Below are positions 11,552-22,408 of a stretch of DNA of 64,000 nucleotides, piece by piece. The notes below the pieces were generated by a model. That model was given only the letters and a program-made list of their open reading frames with translations, was not told the origin of the DNA and did not search any database. Within the stretch, counting starts at the first letter, position 1. Every line of letters starts with the position of its first letter. The translations under genes and the position numbers were made by a program. The stretch comes from Puccinia triticina (taxonomy: Eukaryota > Basidiomycota > Pucciniomycetes > Pucciniales > Pucciniaceae). The DNA lies in NCBI RefSeq assembly GCF_026914185.1, contig NC_070560.1, forward strand, positions 4,889,501-4,953,500, given 5' to 3'.

Positions 11552-13459
11552 ATGTCCACTCAGCAGCATCAAGATATTGAAGGCTCTGCCTCTTTTGGCC
11601 TTGATCCTGCCCTATTATCAGGGTCAGCCCACGTCGACAATCCCAACTCACCTCAGGACCACGAACCGGTCTTGCCTAACCGTGGACAGCGCACACCTGT
11701 CAATTCCAACACCCCGGCCGGATTGCTCCAGACCCCAGGTTCTTTGGGGTCTTCGAATGACAATACCGTTGGCCAATCTGCGCAGGCAATCACAGGTTTG
11801 CAAGCAGGTATCAGCCCTACTAATGCTTTTGCAAGGGGCCCCTGCACCACTCGTGGCGGTGGATCTCGTGGTGGCGGATCTCGTGGCGGTGGATCTCGTG
11901 GCGGGGGATCTAGAGGCAGAGCCCGAGTGGCATCATCGTCGACTCGAGCCCGAGTGGCATCATCGTCGACTCGCCGGCAGAACAGAACCCGGGCGGAAAT
12001 CGACGCTGCTGAGGCCCTCAAGGCTCAAAAGCAGGCGGATCGCGCCAGGATCACGGCCAAGCGGCTTGAAGCGGTGCGCCTCAAGAACCTACACAAGGGT
12101 GTTCGCGCGGCCATCATAGCCGCAGAAACGCCTCCGCCGACGCCTCGCTCGCTGTGGACGGAGGAAGCCACTCTGGAACTATTGCAGTGGTACAACAAGG
12201 TCAAAACGGAGTTTGACGAGCTCGATCATGTCCGCCCAGGCTACATGAACTGGGTGACTTACTATAACCAATGCAATCCAGCGCGCGAGGCTTACCCCTT
12301 GATAGCGGACCGGGTTAAGGACAGCCTGGCCCGGCGTTACCGAGTGGTTATGGGAGTTTGGAAAGTAAGTAGGCAGCTCTTACTGGATCCGTGCACATGG
12401 AAACTGATGCACTCTCTGCCATGATGCGCACCTAGGAGGTGTACGAATGCTATCCCATTTGGGCAGTGGTGGGCTATATGTAGTACTCACTCAGAAGAGC
12501 TTTCCTGCATCGGTAAGTTTCCCTTCGTGCTCATTATCTCTATGGGATGCGTGGCCAATCCATCTGCTCTCTTCCAGTATTGGCATTACATCTCCTCGAT
12601 GCATGGTGACAACGCGGCCACGGTAGCTTACGGGCATGAAGAGATCTCAAACAACTTGGCGGCCTTGGTCGCTGACATTGGCCCAGAGGGGGGTGGGGAG
12701 GACCCAATCAGCAACTCGGATGCCACAACCGCCGCCCGGGACCACCAAGGCAAGGCCGGCTTGACCGCGGCAGAATTAGCCCTCGATCCTCCATCCGACC
12801 CAGAACCTGAGGCGGCAGAGGCGGCTGGGGTTGACACAAACCCTGTCGTTCTACCTTTGCTGCAGCCATTGACTCAGCCCGCGGGAATTCTCCCGCCAAT
12901 CCCTTCATCTCAGCCATTGAACCGCCCTCCAACTAGCTTGCCGATGCCGCCGGCCCCGCAGCCCCCAAGGGTTGTCGAGTTGTCTGCACAACGCCGCGGT
13001 CGTACTGAGGTTGTCAAGCCGGAAGATACCACTGCGGCCGGGATGCTCGTGATGATGCAAAAGGCCCAGGAGACGTCAAGCCTATGGATGATGGAGGATC
13101 GCCGGCGACAGGACGAGGATCGCCGGCGACAGGACCAGTTGCGGGCGGATGAACGTGCACACGCCGAGAAGCGCGAGGATCAGAAAGAAGCCACGCGGGC
13201 GGCGGCCTTCAAGGATGCAGAGGCCGCACGGGCGATTGCCGAGGGCCATCTCAAGTTGGAACGCGAGAATGCCGAACAACGAGCTCAGGTTCAAGAGGAT
13301 GATCGTCGGGCGCGTGAAGAGGCCCGCAAAGAAGAGGCACAAAGATATGAGGCCAACCAGGAGCGCATGGCATCCGATCGGGCCGCACAGGAGAAATCCC
13401 GGCAACTATTTGAGACTGCCATGTTGACCATGCTTGGCAATCTGGCCAACAGGAATTAG
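11552..13459 (+). CDS. SANT/Myb-like accessory protein of the Harbinger element
   Basis: Exon 1 (11552-12364) encodes a Ser/Thr-rich start, four tandem GGGSR repeats, a duplicated RARVASSST block, a basic helix and then a trihelix/Myb-SANT-like segment beginning RSLWTEEATLELLQWYNKVK. A donor follows at 12365 (GTAAGT), with an acceptor near 12435. The later frame 12578-13459 encodes a Pro-rich linker and a long charged coiled coil (DRRRQDEDRRRQDQ to the C-terminus). The middle exon reads to an in-frame TAG at 12481-12483, and its simple join to the last frame is out of phase. Either an exon boundary is missed or the gene is broken. PIF/Harbinger elements normally pair their transposase with such a DNA-binding partner. 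Confidence 0.65.
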
Positions 13460-13937
13460 TACCTCATGTTACGCGCTGCCTCGCATGCTGTCAATCACTA
13501 GATTTATCACCCTCCTGTGGCTTCTGCAGATTATTACAGATCATTCTCTATTTTATCCCCATCAGAATTACTTATGGACCATATTCTTTTCCATATGCTT
13601 TTCCTTGCAACTCTCCAGTAGCTTTGGCTGATTATTCTCGAGGTTTCTCCTTGTTTTCTCTATCAGAAAAGCATTATACTGTTGGCAAAATAGCTGTTAT
13701 CTATTTGCTTTTAAGTGTCTCGGAACATGTCTCTAATCAGAAGAAGTTGGTAAAAGCTCTAATATGGGATCTAAGTTCTGATTCAATCTTCCATTGAGAT
13801 GGCCTCGTACGGGGCCAAAATTGGGTTAAGTCGATCCCAGTGCCTGCAAATGCGCCGGGTATGAGCTGTGTGGAGGATCAGAGGCATTGTCAGGATTTTA
13901 TTGCCATGAAAATGATGACAGCCGAGATCACTGGCAT
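13460..13937. other. Spacer between convergent Harbinger genes
   Basis: This is the 3' region of the SANT-like gene and of the small minus-strand gene. No coding sequence or repeat is recognised. Confidence 0.4.
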
Positions 13938-14335
13938 TCACTGACATTCCACGGATACTCGGCGACCTGTTGGATCAATGCCCCATTGGGAGCCCACTGA
14001 GGCGCGGCGGAACGCCGCGGCTTCCTTGTAGGATTGCTCAAGGAAGAAAATCCAAAGGCATATCTCTACAATGGTGGTTGGTGCGTCAGTGGAGGAACAT
14101 GCAAATGATCAGATAAGCCGGAGGGCTGACCTGTTGCCTTGCAATTGTTAATCCCGTAGACGGCCAACTCCCTGAGTATCTCCTGGGACATTGCGCGCTT
14201 TGCAGCCTGCGACCCTAATCCATGCCACCGCTGATAATTGTCTCCAGTGGACATCCAATCAATGAGTATGGTCATTGAAGGAGGCCCACCGTTGACCCCG
14301 TCAGAGCTCCACGAGATTCCTTGGACTGGTGTCAT
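13938..14335 (-). CDS. Small DNA-binding-like protein, two exons
   Basis: Exon 1 (14335 down to 14131) begins MTPVQGISW and contains DGVNGGPPSMTILIDWM and DNYQRWHG. This pattern is common in short basidiomycete proteins associated with transposons, where a WLTTEGNYxRWRG motif precedes a helix. A donor GTCAGC and an acceptor ending TTGTAG define an intron. Exon 2 (14065 down to 13938) continues in frame with LEQSYKEAAAFRRA and stops at TGA. The acceptor choice is supported only by frame. Its probable role is DNA binding for the element, but this is not established. Confidence 0.5.
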
Positions 14336-14405
14336 TTGAATGTTGATGATGATGTGTTGTGTGGGTGAACAATGGCAGAGGATTGACCGGACGGATCGGA
14401 ATAGG

Positions 14406-15149
14406 CTGATCAGGGAGATGCCGGATGAGGTCTTCTGGCTGGGGGGGTCCGGATCCACCCGGACTGTGGGCCACGCTTCATCCCTAGTTTCATGGGCTTC
14501 TACTAGGTTTGACGCGCAGCCCCCAACTCCCAAGGACACCGCCAAGGGATCATCCATAGACATGGGCGACACAAAAGACGCCGCCAGTGTTCCCGAGGCC
14601 TCTAGCTCCCAGCAATTTGACCCAGCCCACAACCCTAGCATCCCGGATTCAAACGAGCAGGAGACAATAGCCCTTCACACGCGATTCCTTGGCACGACCG
14701 GGCTAGCCCCATCAGCAGACCAATGCAATGGTACCCGTCCCCAGCAGGGGTATGAATATGTATCCATATCCGAACAGGTTAGCAACCATCTTCAGGCGCT
14801 GGGCACCAATGATCCTATCACTGACCATGGTAAACACTGCTAGAATCACCAACCCGTCAGCAGCCCCGTCCTTGTGTCATCGGAGCGGACTGATGAGAGC
14901 ACGGCGGTATACTCCTCCGAAACGGCATGGGGCATCCGTGAGCCCATGTCATCCTGTCATTCAACGATATCATCGGAGGAATACGACTCCCCAGATGACG
15001 TGCAGAGGGCATCACGTGATGCGATGGCCCGGATCCGCCAAGCCATGGACGCCGCGGGATGTCAAACGGGGGTGGCATTAGACGAAGTGGCGGCTTGGGA
15101 AGCCGCAGAGGCATTGGACGCAGCGGCTCAGCGGCCACAGGATGAATAG
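14406..15149 (+). CDS. Low-complexity frame inside the Harbinger element
   Basis: Open frames run from about 14406 (MPDEVFWLGGSG) to a stop near 14843 and from about 14874 to 15149. The second piece has an acidic stretch SSEEYDSPDDVQ and an Ala-rich end. An intron (14830-14860) may join them, but the phases tested do not fit. The tail is partly duplicated: bases from about 15105 to 15150 recur at 15185-15230. The product is unrecognised; it may be the C-terminal part of an accessory protein or non-coding. Confidence 0.3.
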
Positions 15150-15270
15150 CAATAAGATCTTAATCAGATCCATGGACGCCGCGGAGGCATTGGAAGCAGC
15201 GGCTCAGCCGCCACTGGAAGAATAGCATCGCCATATGATTTGATGGATTACTTTAATCACAAGAAGCTAA

Positions 15271-16572
15271 CTACACTAAATAAGACCGGAGCCTATCCCT
15301 AATTGAGTTCATGTGTTCAACTGGAGGATTAGGCTGATAGCCAGCTCTGTCCCCAGCGCGCGCATCGGCCGCGGGTACCTTGTTAAAAAGATCCTCATTA
15401 GAGCTCCTTTCGTCCCATACTTGAAGGTAGAGAGAGCCTCGTCTTTGTAAGAGATTATGAAGAATCATACAGGCAAACGTGTTATTTCTGGCTCAAAGGG
15501 GCTTGGCCTTTTGTGCCGTCAGGAGGATCCGGAATCGATTCTTCAGCTGACCAAAGGCCCGTTTGACAACCATCCTGGTTGAAGAGTGGATGAAGTTGAA
15601 ATCCACATTGTCTTCGCGCGCCAGTGAAGGATACGGTACCAGTATCCTGACGTTAGATGGATAGCCGGCGTCGCCTATGAGGTAAGAGCCCTCAGGTATC
15701 ATCGGCGCAACTGGCGAGGCTGGTGAAAGACTATGACCCAGTTGTGAACGCCGAAACAGTCGGCTATCGTGCATGGAGCCCGGGGCACCCCCGCTGACCT
15801 GAACCAAAAGTATCAGTGACCCAAGCTGAACAGCCAAAGGGCAGGGAAAATAGAGCTAATGAATGTACATTACGGAAGTTACCGTCACCGTCCACGACGC
15901 ATTGGAACACAATGGACGACCAACTTTTCCTATTGACATACCCTTTCCAGCGATCCTCTGCCGGCATGGCCAACGGGATGTGCGTCCCGTCAATCGCACC
16001 AACAATGTCCGGGATTCCATGCTTCTCTTCAAAAGATGCTTTGATCTCATCCCATTGTTCATGATTGTCCAGACGAGGAAAGCTGGCATCAATGGGAGGG
16101 ATCAGTCATAGACGTTGGGAGAGGATTACAGAAGCACACACCTGACGGTATTCAACCTGAACGTCTGCAGGACGGCAGTAACAAACCGCACAGACGCTTT
16201 ATCAGCCGTTTCCTTGCCAATGCTAAAAACGTGGCCAATCTTAACATAACAGGACCCGTGGCCAAGCCGATAAAGGCCAACGGCAACCTGAGCCTCCACG
16301 GATAGCGGATCTCCACGCCGCAAGGGATCGAGCTGCAAATTATCTCGTAAGCTGTTGGCTAGCCAGTGGAAATTGGCCAAGGACATCCGGAAATATTCAA
16401 CAAATCTCGTGTGTGGCATGAGGGGATCGTTCCATGGCTCCCATCGGGGGGGTCTCTTAAACGCCTGCCGGGTTGCTCGTATATAAACCTCTTCGTGCGG
16501 GTGCTGATTGGAGAACCAAAAGGCCATCAACTGATTCGAGGTGTTGATGTTGAGGAGCGGGGGAGGTAGCAT
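15271..16572 (-). pseudogene. PIF/Harbinger DDE transposase with E-to-K change and in-frame stop
   Basis: Exon 1 (16572-16142) includes a helix-turn-helix-like region ending FRLNTVR. Exon 2 (16082-15869) has FPRLDNHEQWDEIKASFEEKHG and the first catalytic Asp in IVGAIDGTHIPL. Exon 3 (15798 onward) has SMHDSRLF, the second Asp in LIGDAGYP, and then VVKRAFGQLKNRFRIL. The family has a catalytic Glu in this last motif (xERxFGxLKxRF); here the codon is AAA (complement 15562-15564). The frame then hits TGA at complement 15493-15495 but continues open to 15271 with CMILHNLLQRRG. The introns restore phase exactly. The enzyme would normally cut and paste the element; this copy is predicted to be dead. 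Confidence 0.85.
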
Positions 16573-16938
16573 TGTGAGCGGTGTGGCTTTGGCAGACGAC
16601 TCAGAAATTGTCTTGTTCCACCCAGGAGGATACTGGCGCTGCAGAAACCCCAGGAGGCTGGCTATGTATTGCAGTGTGGTGGAGAGGCTCCACGATTAAG
16701 CCATGTCCGTTCCAATAACGGAGGTGGCTTGCGTGGTACACTGGCTACAGGCTCTTGAGTCTTATGTACACGCTTTGTGGACGCGTGGCATTGGGTGTTT
16801 ATAACTGCACCCAATGATCTGAAATTCAATCAAAAGATATTTGAAAGAAAAGAAAATAAAATAAAATTGTAATTTCTTTTGAAAATCTTTTCAGTTACTT
16901 TTCAAAAAAATCTCGAATTTGCGTTTATAATTGCTGCC
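16573..16938 (-). promoter_or_regulatory. Probable promoter region of the Harbinger transposase
   Basis: Upstream of the minus-strand start, an inverted repeat (CATTGGGTG / CACCCAATG, 16789-16816) surrounds TTATAAAC, a TATA-like sequence on the coding strand about 225 bp before the ATG. This is inference from sequence pattern only. Confidence 0.3.
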
Positions 16939-17388
16939 TGAATTATTTTGCACTTTGCTAATAGTCACCCTGATGTATGCGTGTACTTTGATGTGGAAAC
17001 ATCACAGGATGGGCCTTTCATGGCCACATGAAAAGTAAAATCTTTGTGTTGAGACACCAATTGTCCCCCTGATGTACGCAAGTACATGAGGGGGACAATA
17101 TCACAGGCTGGGCCTTTCACATCTCCATGAAAAGGACACACTGGTCATGGAGCCAAGAAAGGCCTATATTCTGGATGAGTTCTGGATGAATTCTAGATGA
17201 GTTCTGGATGATTTTTTTGGCAAGTTATGGTTCATTTCAGGATGATTTCCAACTGATTTCCACAGCCAACTTCCAGTCTTTTTCATACCTATCCAATTTT
17301 TATTTAACAAAGGCCTATAGCACAGTTATGCAAAAACATTACAGTAGGGCACTCCCTGGGGAGTGGGAAAATATCTCCCCTGGTTTTA

Positions 17389-19101
17389 GTTATAAGACTG
17401 ACCTTATTGTGTTCTTTCCAAAGAACTCTTGCAGAAAACCTTTGATTCAAGAAACAAGCAGACCTACTAGCCAGACTATTGGAAGCTCCTGCTACCCGTC
17501 AGTAAACCCAGCCCACATAGAGCGCAGACAAAAACAGCTAACACAGATGAACTTTGTTCAATCAGTGCAAGACCTGTCAGAGCCCTTCAGACAGGATAAG
17601 AAAAAGTCAATATTTTAACTTGGCTTATAACCGCGAGTAGAAAGAAATAACAAAAGAGAAAAAAAAAGAGAGCACAATAGCTGAAGCCAAGAGCATGGCT
17701 GTTGTTTGGCGCACAGGAAGCTTTTGCCGCAGATCACACAACTAGCAAAGCTGGCGCACAAGCCAAAACTTTCTCTGCTTCTCATCTCCAGACAGAATAG
17801 ACCCAGGGAGCTTCCTGCACTGCTTTCAGGTGCATACTGGACCACACTCTCCACTCACGCTTTGCATTACTAACATTGTGATTAGGATATGAATCTGATA
17901 CAGCAATAAATTTCAGTTGATTCATTTCTTTTAGGTTATACCCACATGGGACCAGCGGGGGATTCCCTCTAGGCCTCAAGTAGCACCCAGGGCCCAGCCC
18001 ATCATCTATCTACTTAGGTGTCTTGGTTACCTGCCCTATGTAGAAAAGAAGATGTTTTTGTCTTCAAGGTCAGATCCTACAAAGGGAGCCAGTTTTTCCA
18101 ATTCATTCTCCTTGCCTGAACTCTGCATCCCCCTTACCAAGCACATTCTTGGTCCAGATATGCAATGGCAAATCTTAGTATAGAGCCTTTGCAGTGTGGC
18201 ACTTGCAAGACCAAAAGGAATGGGGAGAAGTTAGGAGCAAAATTCCTGAAGGATTGAAGGAGCCAAGCTTGGGTAGAAATAAAAGCCAATTTTTTGTGTT
18301 TGTACATTGGCACATCCCCAGCTGTTGATGACCTCCACCTTGCTATCCTCAGGCCTGACAAAAACAAAGCCAATGCTTTTGCTGTATCTGAAACAGTTGC
18401 TGCCTCCAAGCAGTTCACATGCAAATAGAGAAATAAACAGAGGTTTAACACTGCAAGAAAAAGTCAAGCAACAGACCGCAGTTGAAATGCAGGTTAATGC
18501 TGTTCTAGCTCCACCAAACACACATAAGCTTTTTCTGCACAGTCACTGTGCATTGGGGCTTGGTCAACAGTAAGCCTTGAAGAAGGCTTGCGTAATACCA
18601 CAAGCCTGATTGGAGCTCTCACATGTCAACTGATTGCAGTTGCTTGAATTTTTCTTGCAGTGTAAGGTTATTAAGGCTGAAATAAAATTGATGAGCCAAT
18701 GAAGTTAGTTACTGGGCAAACTAGGTAGTGCCTTCTATAGAAAATGGCTTAAAGACTTGAGTTTTGCCAATGCAAGAACCTCTTAGAGTACTTAATAGCC
18801 ATTTCTTATAAAAAATTATGTTTTTATCTCTCTAAAAAGACATAAAAAAAAGTAGCATAGAGCCACTAGATTTTTTTCTCCCATTGGTTAACAATAACAA
18901 TAACACTCAAAAATCATTATAATATTGTTACATTACACGTTACTGTAACAAAAACTGCCCACTGTTTCTTCATGCCTGTGGTACCAGATTAAAGAGCTAA
19001 AATTTCTCTTCCTTTTGGTGCCAATCAGAACATTATACCTCCTCACACTGCCCTCCCTTTCCCCTTTCAAAGTTTCTCATTTTTGGGTTTTTGACCAGAA
19101 C
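17389..19101. other. Intergenic stretch, nothing recognised
   Basis: Frames on either strand are short and lack domain motifs. Runs such as AACAATAACAATAACA near 18890 are simple sequence. No terminal repeats were found. Confidence 0.35.
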
Positions 19102-19261
19102 TAGAGATGGCTGTTTTGCATCCGTATACCCGCGCATATTTGGGTATCCAAGGCCCTTTTCCCCTAATTCTTGAAATCTGCATCCGCTGGCAGATGCCTT
19201 GTGTCTGAGCAGATACCCGCCCCTTAATACTTGGCAATTGAGAGGGGGGTCTGCTGGCAGA

Positions 19262-19690
19262 GGTTTTTCACACTCTCTGCAACCAACCTCCAAAACCTGA
19301 AGGAATCCCTTCAGGGGTTGCTTCTGGTTGCAGAGGTTATTCAAAATTGGTAGCCAGAAGGACTCCCTTCAGTTCCCAATTAGTTGGTATGACCCCTGCA
19401 ACCAGAAGTAATTCCTTGCGGTTTTCAAGGTAGTATTTATTACCTTTGCTCCCAGAGGGGATTCCTTCCGGTTGCATGTATGGCTGCATAAGTTGTAGAT
19501 ATAAACTTTATAACCGGAAGGAATTCCATTCAGGTTGCATAGGTCATAGTAACTGGAGGGAATTCATTCCGGTGACCAAGGTTGCATAACCTCTGCAACC
19601 AACAGGAACCCCCTCTGGTTTCAGAGGTAAGAAAACCTCAAAAACCTGAAGGAAACAATTATTCTTGTCTTTGAGGCCAAACAACCCCCA
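19262..19690. repeat. Degenerate array of small hairpins, GAAGGAATTCCTTC type
   Basis: Units of about 30-60 bp repeat the idea AACC-x-GAAGGAATTCCTTC-x-GGTTGCAGAGGTT with many changes, each able to form a short hairpin. A second block of the same family is at 21445-21800, outside the hAT-like element. Confidence 0.6.
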
Positions 19691-19801
19691 GGACTGGTGG
19701 GGGTTCCCTTCTGGCCAAAAGCTAGAGGTGGGCGGATGTGGCCAGCAAATATCCGGATACCCACTGGATTTTCCCAAAATTTCAGACATCCACATCCGCT
19801 G

Positions 19802-20673
19802 TAGAGATGGCCACGCGCACCCGGGTACCCGTACGGGTGCGGGTACCCAGGACATATTTTCAGTAAACTCCCACACCCACACCCGCACCCGCACCCGCCA
19901 GGCGGGTACCCGGGTGCAGAAGGCGGGTACTCGCGGGTGTGGCCCATTTTTGCTCAGAAGAATATGTATGTATGTGGTGTAAGGATGATCATTGGTACCT
20001 GGCACCAGCCAGCCCGGTACCACGGGAGGGGCAACCTGTCTGTTTGTGTGCAAACGGACAGGACGGAGCCAATGTTTTGTTTTGTCCTGTCCTTTTGCGT
20101 GCAAACGGACAGGACGGAGCCAATGTTTTGTGTTTTGTCCTGTCCGTTTGCACGAGGACAAAACAGTGTCTCTGTCCTGTCCGTTCACACGCAAACGGAC
20201 AGGACAAAACAAAACATCGGCTCCGTCCTGTCTGTTTTCACGCAAACGGACAGGACAAAACAAAACATTGGCTCCGTCCTGTCCGTTTGCACGCAAACGG
20301 ACAGGACAAAACAAAAGAGCGGCTCTGTCCTGTCTGGTCGCACGCAAACGGACAGGACAAAACAAAACATTGGCTCCGTCCTGTCCGTTTGCACGCAAAC
20401 GGACAGGACAAAACATTGGTGTCCTGTGCGTTTGCACGCAAACAGAAAGGACAAAACATCAGTCACAAGCTCACAAACTCTGAGACAGGCAGGTACCCGG
20501 ACGGGTACCCACTAATTTTTTCCTGGCAAAACACAACACCCGCACCCGCCGAGCGGGTACCCACCCACGGGTATCGGGTATCCGCCCACGGGTGTTGGGT
20601 ACCCGCCCACGGGTGTCGGGTACCCGCCCACGGGTGTCAGGTACCCGCCAATGGGTACCCGTGGCCATCTCTA
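19802..20673. mobile_element. Inner hAT-like element, palindrome-rich, 872 bp
   Basis: The ends begin TAGAGATGGCCACG in both orientations (19802 and 20673). Flanks are ATCCGCTG (19794-19801) and ATCTGCTG (20674-20681), 7/8 identical, fitting an 8-bp hAT duplication. The interior is made almost entirely of GGGTACCC-type palindromes near both ends and a tandem palindromic minisatellite in the middle. There is no transposase, so it is non-autonomous. Confidence 0.78.
20036..20456. repeat. Palindromic tandem minisatellite, about 50-65 bp period
   Basis: Repeats centre on GTCCTGTCCG / CGGACAGGAC arms around TTTGCACGCAAA, alternating with GGACAAAACAAAACATTGGC spacers and their inverse. Several units are near-perfect inverted repeats. 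All six frames stay open because of the repeat composition, so long frames here are not evidence for genes. Confidence 0.9.
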
Positions 20674-21121
20674 ATCTGCTGGCAGATGCCCGCTGGCCTG
20701 AGCAGATACCCGGCAGTGGGTAGCGGATAACCGCTATGTGTGCAAAACAGCCATCTATACCCAGAACTGTGTATGTAAATTCCACAAAGTTCCATGTGGA
20801 TTCAATTGAGATACAGGATTCTACCCTCAACCCACCTCAACTGCTGGGAAAGGGCAAGAATTCCCTTCTGGTGTACCTTCTATTGATCATATGCGGAGTA
20901 AATTGAAGCTGAGATGTTCAGCTATCCTCTGCATTTCAGATTGCTGTCTCACAATGAGTGTGCACTGTGCAATTTCACTTTGATTCAAAAAGTTGGTGTG
21001 CACTGTGCAATTTCACTTTGATTCAAAAAGTTGGCCAAATGCCAAAAATTTGCCAAATCTCTCACGCAGAAAAATAGGAATAACTCATAAGCCTCTCATT
21101 AGGAAAAGGAGAATAACTCAT

Positions 21122-21195
21122 AAGCCTCTCATTAGGAACAGGAGATGCTTTGCATTGGGGTGCTCCGCACCCCAGTCCCAGGAGGCTTAGTTAAG
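21122..21195 (+). repeat. Small hairpin motif followed by AGTTAAG (copy 2)
   Basis: The arms AAGCCTC (21122-21128) and GAGGCTT (21182-21188) are followed by AGTTAAG. An inner hairpin GGGGTGC/GCACCCC lies in the loop. A partial tandem duplication of the left side (ATAACTCATAAGCCTCTCATTAGG) precedes it. Confidence 0.5.
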
Positions 21196-21196
21196 T

Positions 21197-21423
21197 CAGC
21201 CCCTCCCCTTCCATTCCCTTCCCTTCCCTTCCCTTCCCTTCCCTTCCCTTCCCTTCTTCCCTTCCCTTCCCTTCTTCCCTTCCCTTCCCTTCCCTTCCCT
21301 TCCCTTTCCTTCCCTTCCCATCCCATCCCTTCCCTTCCCTTCCCTTCCCTTCCCTTCCCTTCCCTTCCCTTCCCTTCCCTTCCCTTCCCTTCCCTTCCCT
21401 TCCCTTCCCTTCCCTTCCCTTCC
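21197..21423. repeat. CCCTT pentanucleotide microsatellite
   Basis: About 225 bp of CCCTT repeats with a few interruptions (CTTCTTCC, CCCATCCCATCC). The purine strand is pure GA-type sequence capable of triplex formation. The long open frames on both strands are repeat artefacts. Confidence 0.97.
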
Positions 21424-21444
21424 AATTGAAGAGGTTGTGTAGTC

Positions 21445-21800
21445 TAACATCAGCAACCAGAAGGACCCCTTATGGTTGCAAGATGCCTTCTGCAACCAGG
21501 AGGGCTTCCTTCTGGTCTTTGAGGTTGTATAACCTCTGTGACCAGGAGGTTGCCCTCTGGTTGCACGCCAAGGTTGTTTAACCTCTGTGATGTTGCCAAT
21601 GTTTAAATCCACTCCCACCAGGAGGATTTCCTTCTGGTTGCCAAGGTTTTTTGACCTCTGTGACCGGGAGAGTTTCCTTGTGGTCTTCAAAATACAGCCC
21701 CAGAAACTGGAAGGAGTTCCTCCTGGTCAAAGAGGTTGTATGACCTCAATGACAAGGAGGGTTTTTTGGGCCACCAAGTCTGCACAACCTTGGAAAACGG
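21445..21800. repeat. Degenerate hairpin array, second block
   Basis: Related to 19262-19690: repeated phrases such as CCTTCTGGTTGC, AACCTCTGTGACC and GAGGTTGTATAACCTC in imperfect inverted arrangement. No gene is present. Confidence 0.55.
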
Positions 21801-22408
21801 AAGTCATCTGGCCTTCCGGTTGACAAGGTGGGTGTGTGTGGGCATGCAAATACCCAGGTACCCGCTGGATTTTTCCCAGAATCCTAAACATCCACACCCG
21901 TACCCACACCCGCTGATGGGTACCAGACAGTGTTTGTGGGTATTGGGTACCTGCAACAGGTTTGCCGGGGACATCTTCAGCTACAACAGTGACCTCAACT
22001 AACAGTCTGGTCACCAACCACGAATACCTTGTCATTTTGGTTGCTTTTGATGTGGGATGAAATCCTTGATATCTTTTCCACAAAACTGTGATTCTAATAA
22101 ACTTGGATGAGCATGTCTAGTTTATTTTATGTTGACTGACAGGCTGACAAAAATATGCTTCATATGCAGAAACTAATTGAGCAAAAGAAACAAAATTGCA
22201 ATTCAAAGTCAATTCTTATGACGTGGGAGTGATTGATGGTCCAACGTTAAGATGGGAGTGATTGACTGTCTAATTGGAGATGGGAGTGATTGACTGTCCA
22301 ACAAGGTAAAATGAAATCTATGTGTCAAGCTGTGAATATAGTCTATTGAATGAATCAACAAGCAAAGATACAATTAGCATGCTGATATTAATATAACCAC
22401 ACCACAAA
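21801..22408. other. Spacer downstream of the secreted-protein gene
   Basis: The left part (21840-21980) is rich in GGTACC and CCGCACCC-like motifs resembling the hAT-like elements at 19.8 and 48.9 kb, probably a degraded relative. Three near repeats of GATGGGAGTGATTGA lie at 22206-22300. No coding sequence was found. Confidence 0.35.

Larger units (their letters stand above)
11147..16938. mobile_element. PIF/Harbinger-type element, 5.8 kb, multi-gene
   Basis: The termini GGCAGCAATTATAAAC are inverted at 11147 and 16938, flanked by the 3-bp sequence TGA on both sides (11144-11146, 16939-16941). The motif CAATTATAAAC is shared with the 860-bp derivative next to it. The element encodes a DDE_4 transposase on the minus strand, a SANT/Myb-like protein on the plus strand, a small minus-strand DNA-binding-like protein and a plus-strand low-complexity frame. 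Two lesions in the transposase suggest it is no longer active. Confidence 0.85.
2548..17385. mobile_element. Non-autonomous CACTA-like element expanded by nested insertions
   Basis: The left end (2548) reads CACCAGGGGAGATAT, followed by a GTGCC-containing palindrome. The right end (17385) is its inverted match, with the outermost base changed so that it ends GGTT instead of GGTG. The 3-bp duplication TTA flanks both ends (2545-2547 and 17386-17388). Segments 2548-3041, about 10890-11146 and 16942-17385 resemble the interior of the element at 1147-2252. The material between them is inserted: the FAS-bearing repeat, copia, MITE and two PIF/Harbinger elements. The pairing of ends 14.8 kb apart rests on inverted similarity plus the shared TTA. 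Confidence 0.7.
19102..20759. mobile_element. Outer hAT-like element with nested insertion
   Basis: The ends TAGAGATGGCTGTTTTGCA (19102) and the inverse of TATAGATGGCTGTTTTGCA (20759) differ at one base. They are flanked by 8-bp sequences ACCAGAAC (19094-19101) and CCCAGAAC (20760-20767), a 7/8 match consistent with a hAT target duplication. No transposase is present. A second hAT-like element is inserted at 19802-20673. Confidence 0.7.

Noticed and set aside
18134..18573. Overlapping frames of 88-105 codons
   Set aside because: No motif, no consistent codon pattern and no conservation evidence; probably chance.
19544..20730. Frames of 160-300 codons on both strands
   Set aside because: All six frames are open because of the palindromic minisatellite; composition is repeat-driven and the region is a hAT-like element.
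21122..21195. Helitron 3' end (hairpin before CTRR)
   Set aside because: The sequence after the hairpin is AGTTAAG rather than a CTRR end at an A/T site, and no Rep/helicase is nearby.
21132..21690. Long GKGRE/PSLPF repeat-protein frames
   Set aside because: They are translations of the CCCTT microsatellite in several frames at once; no gene signals.
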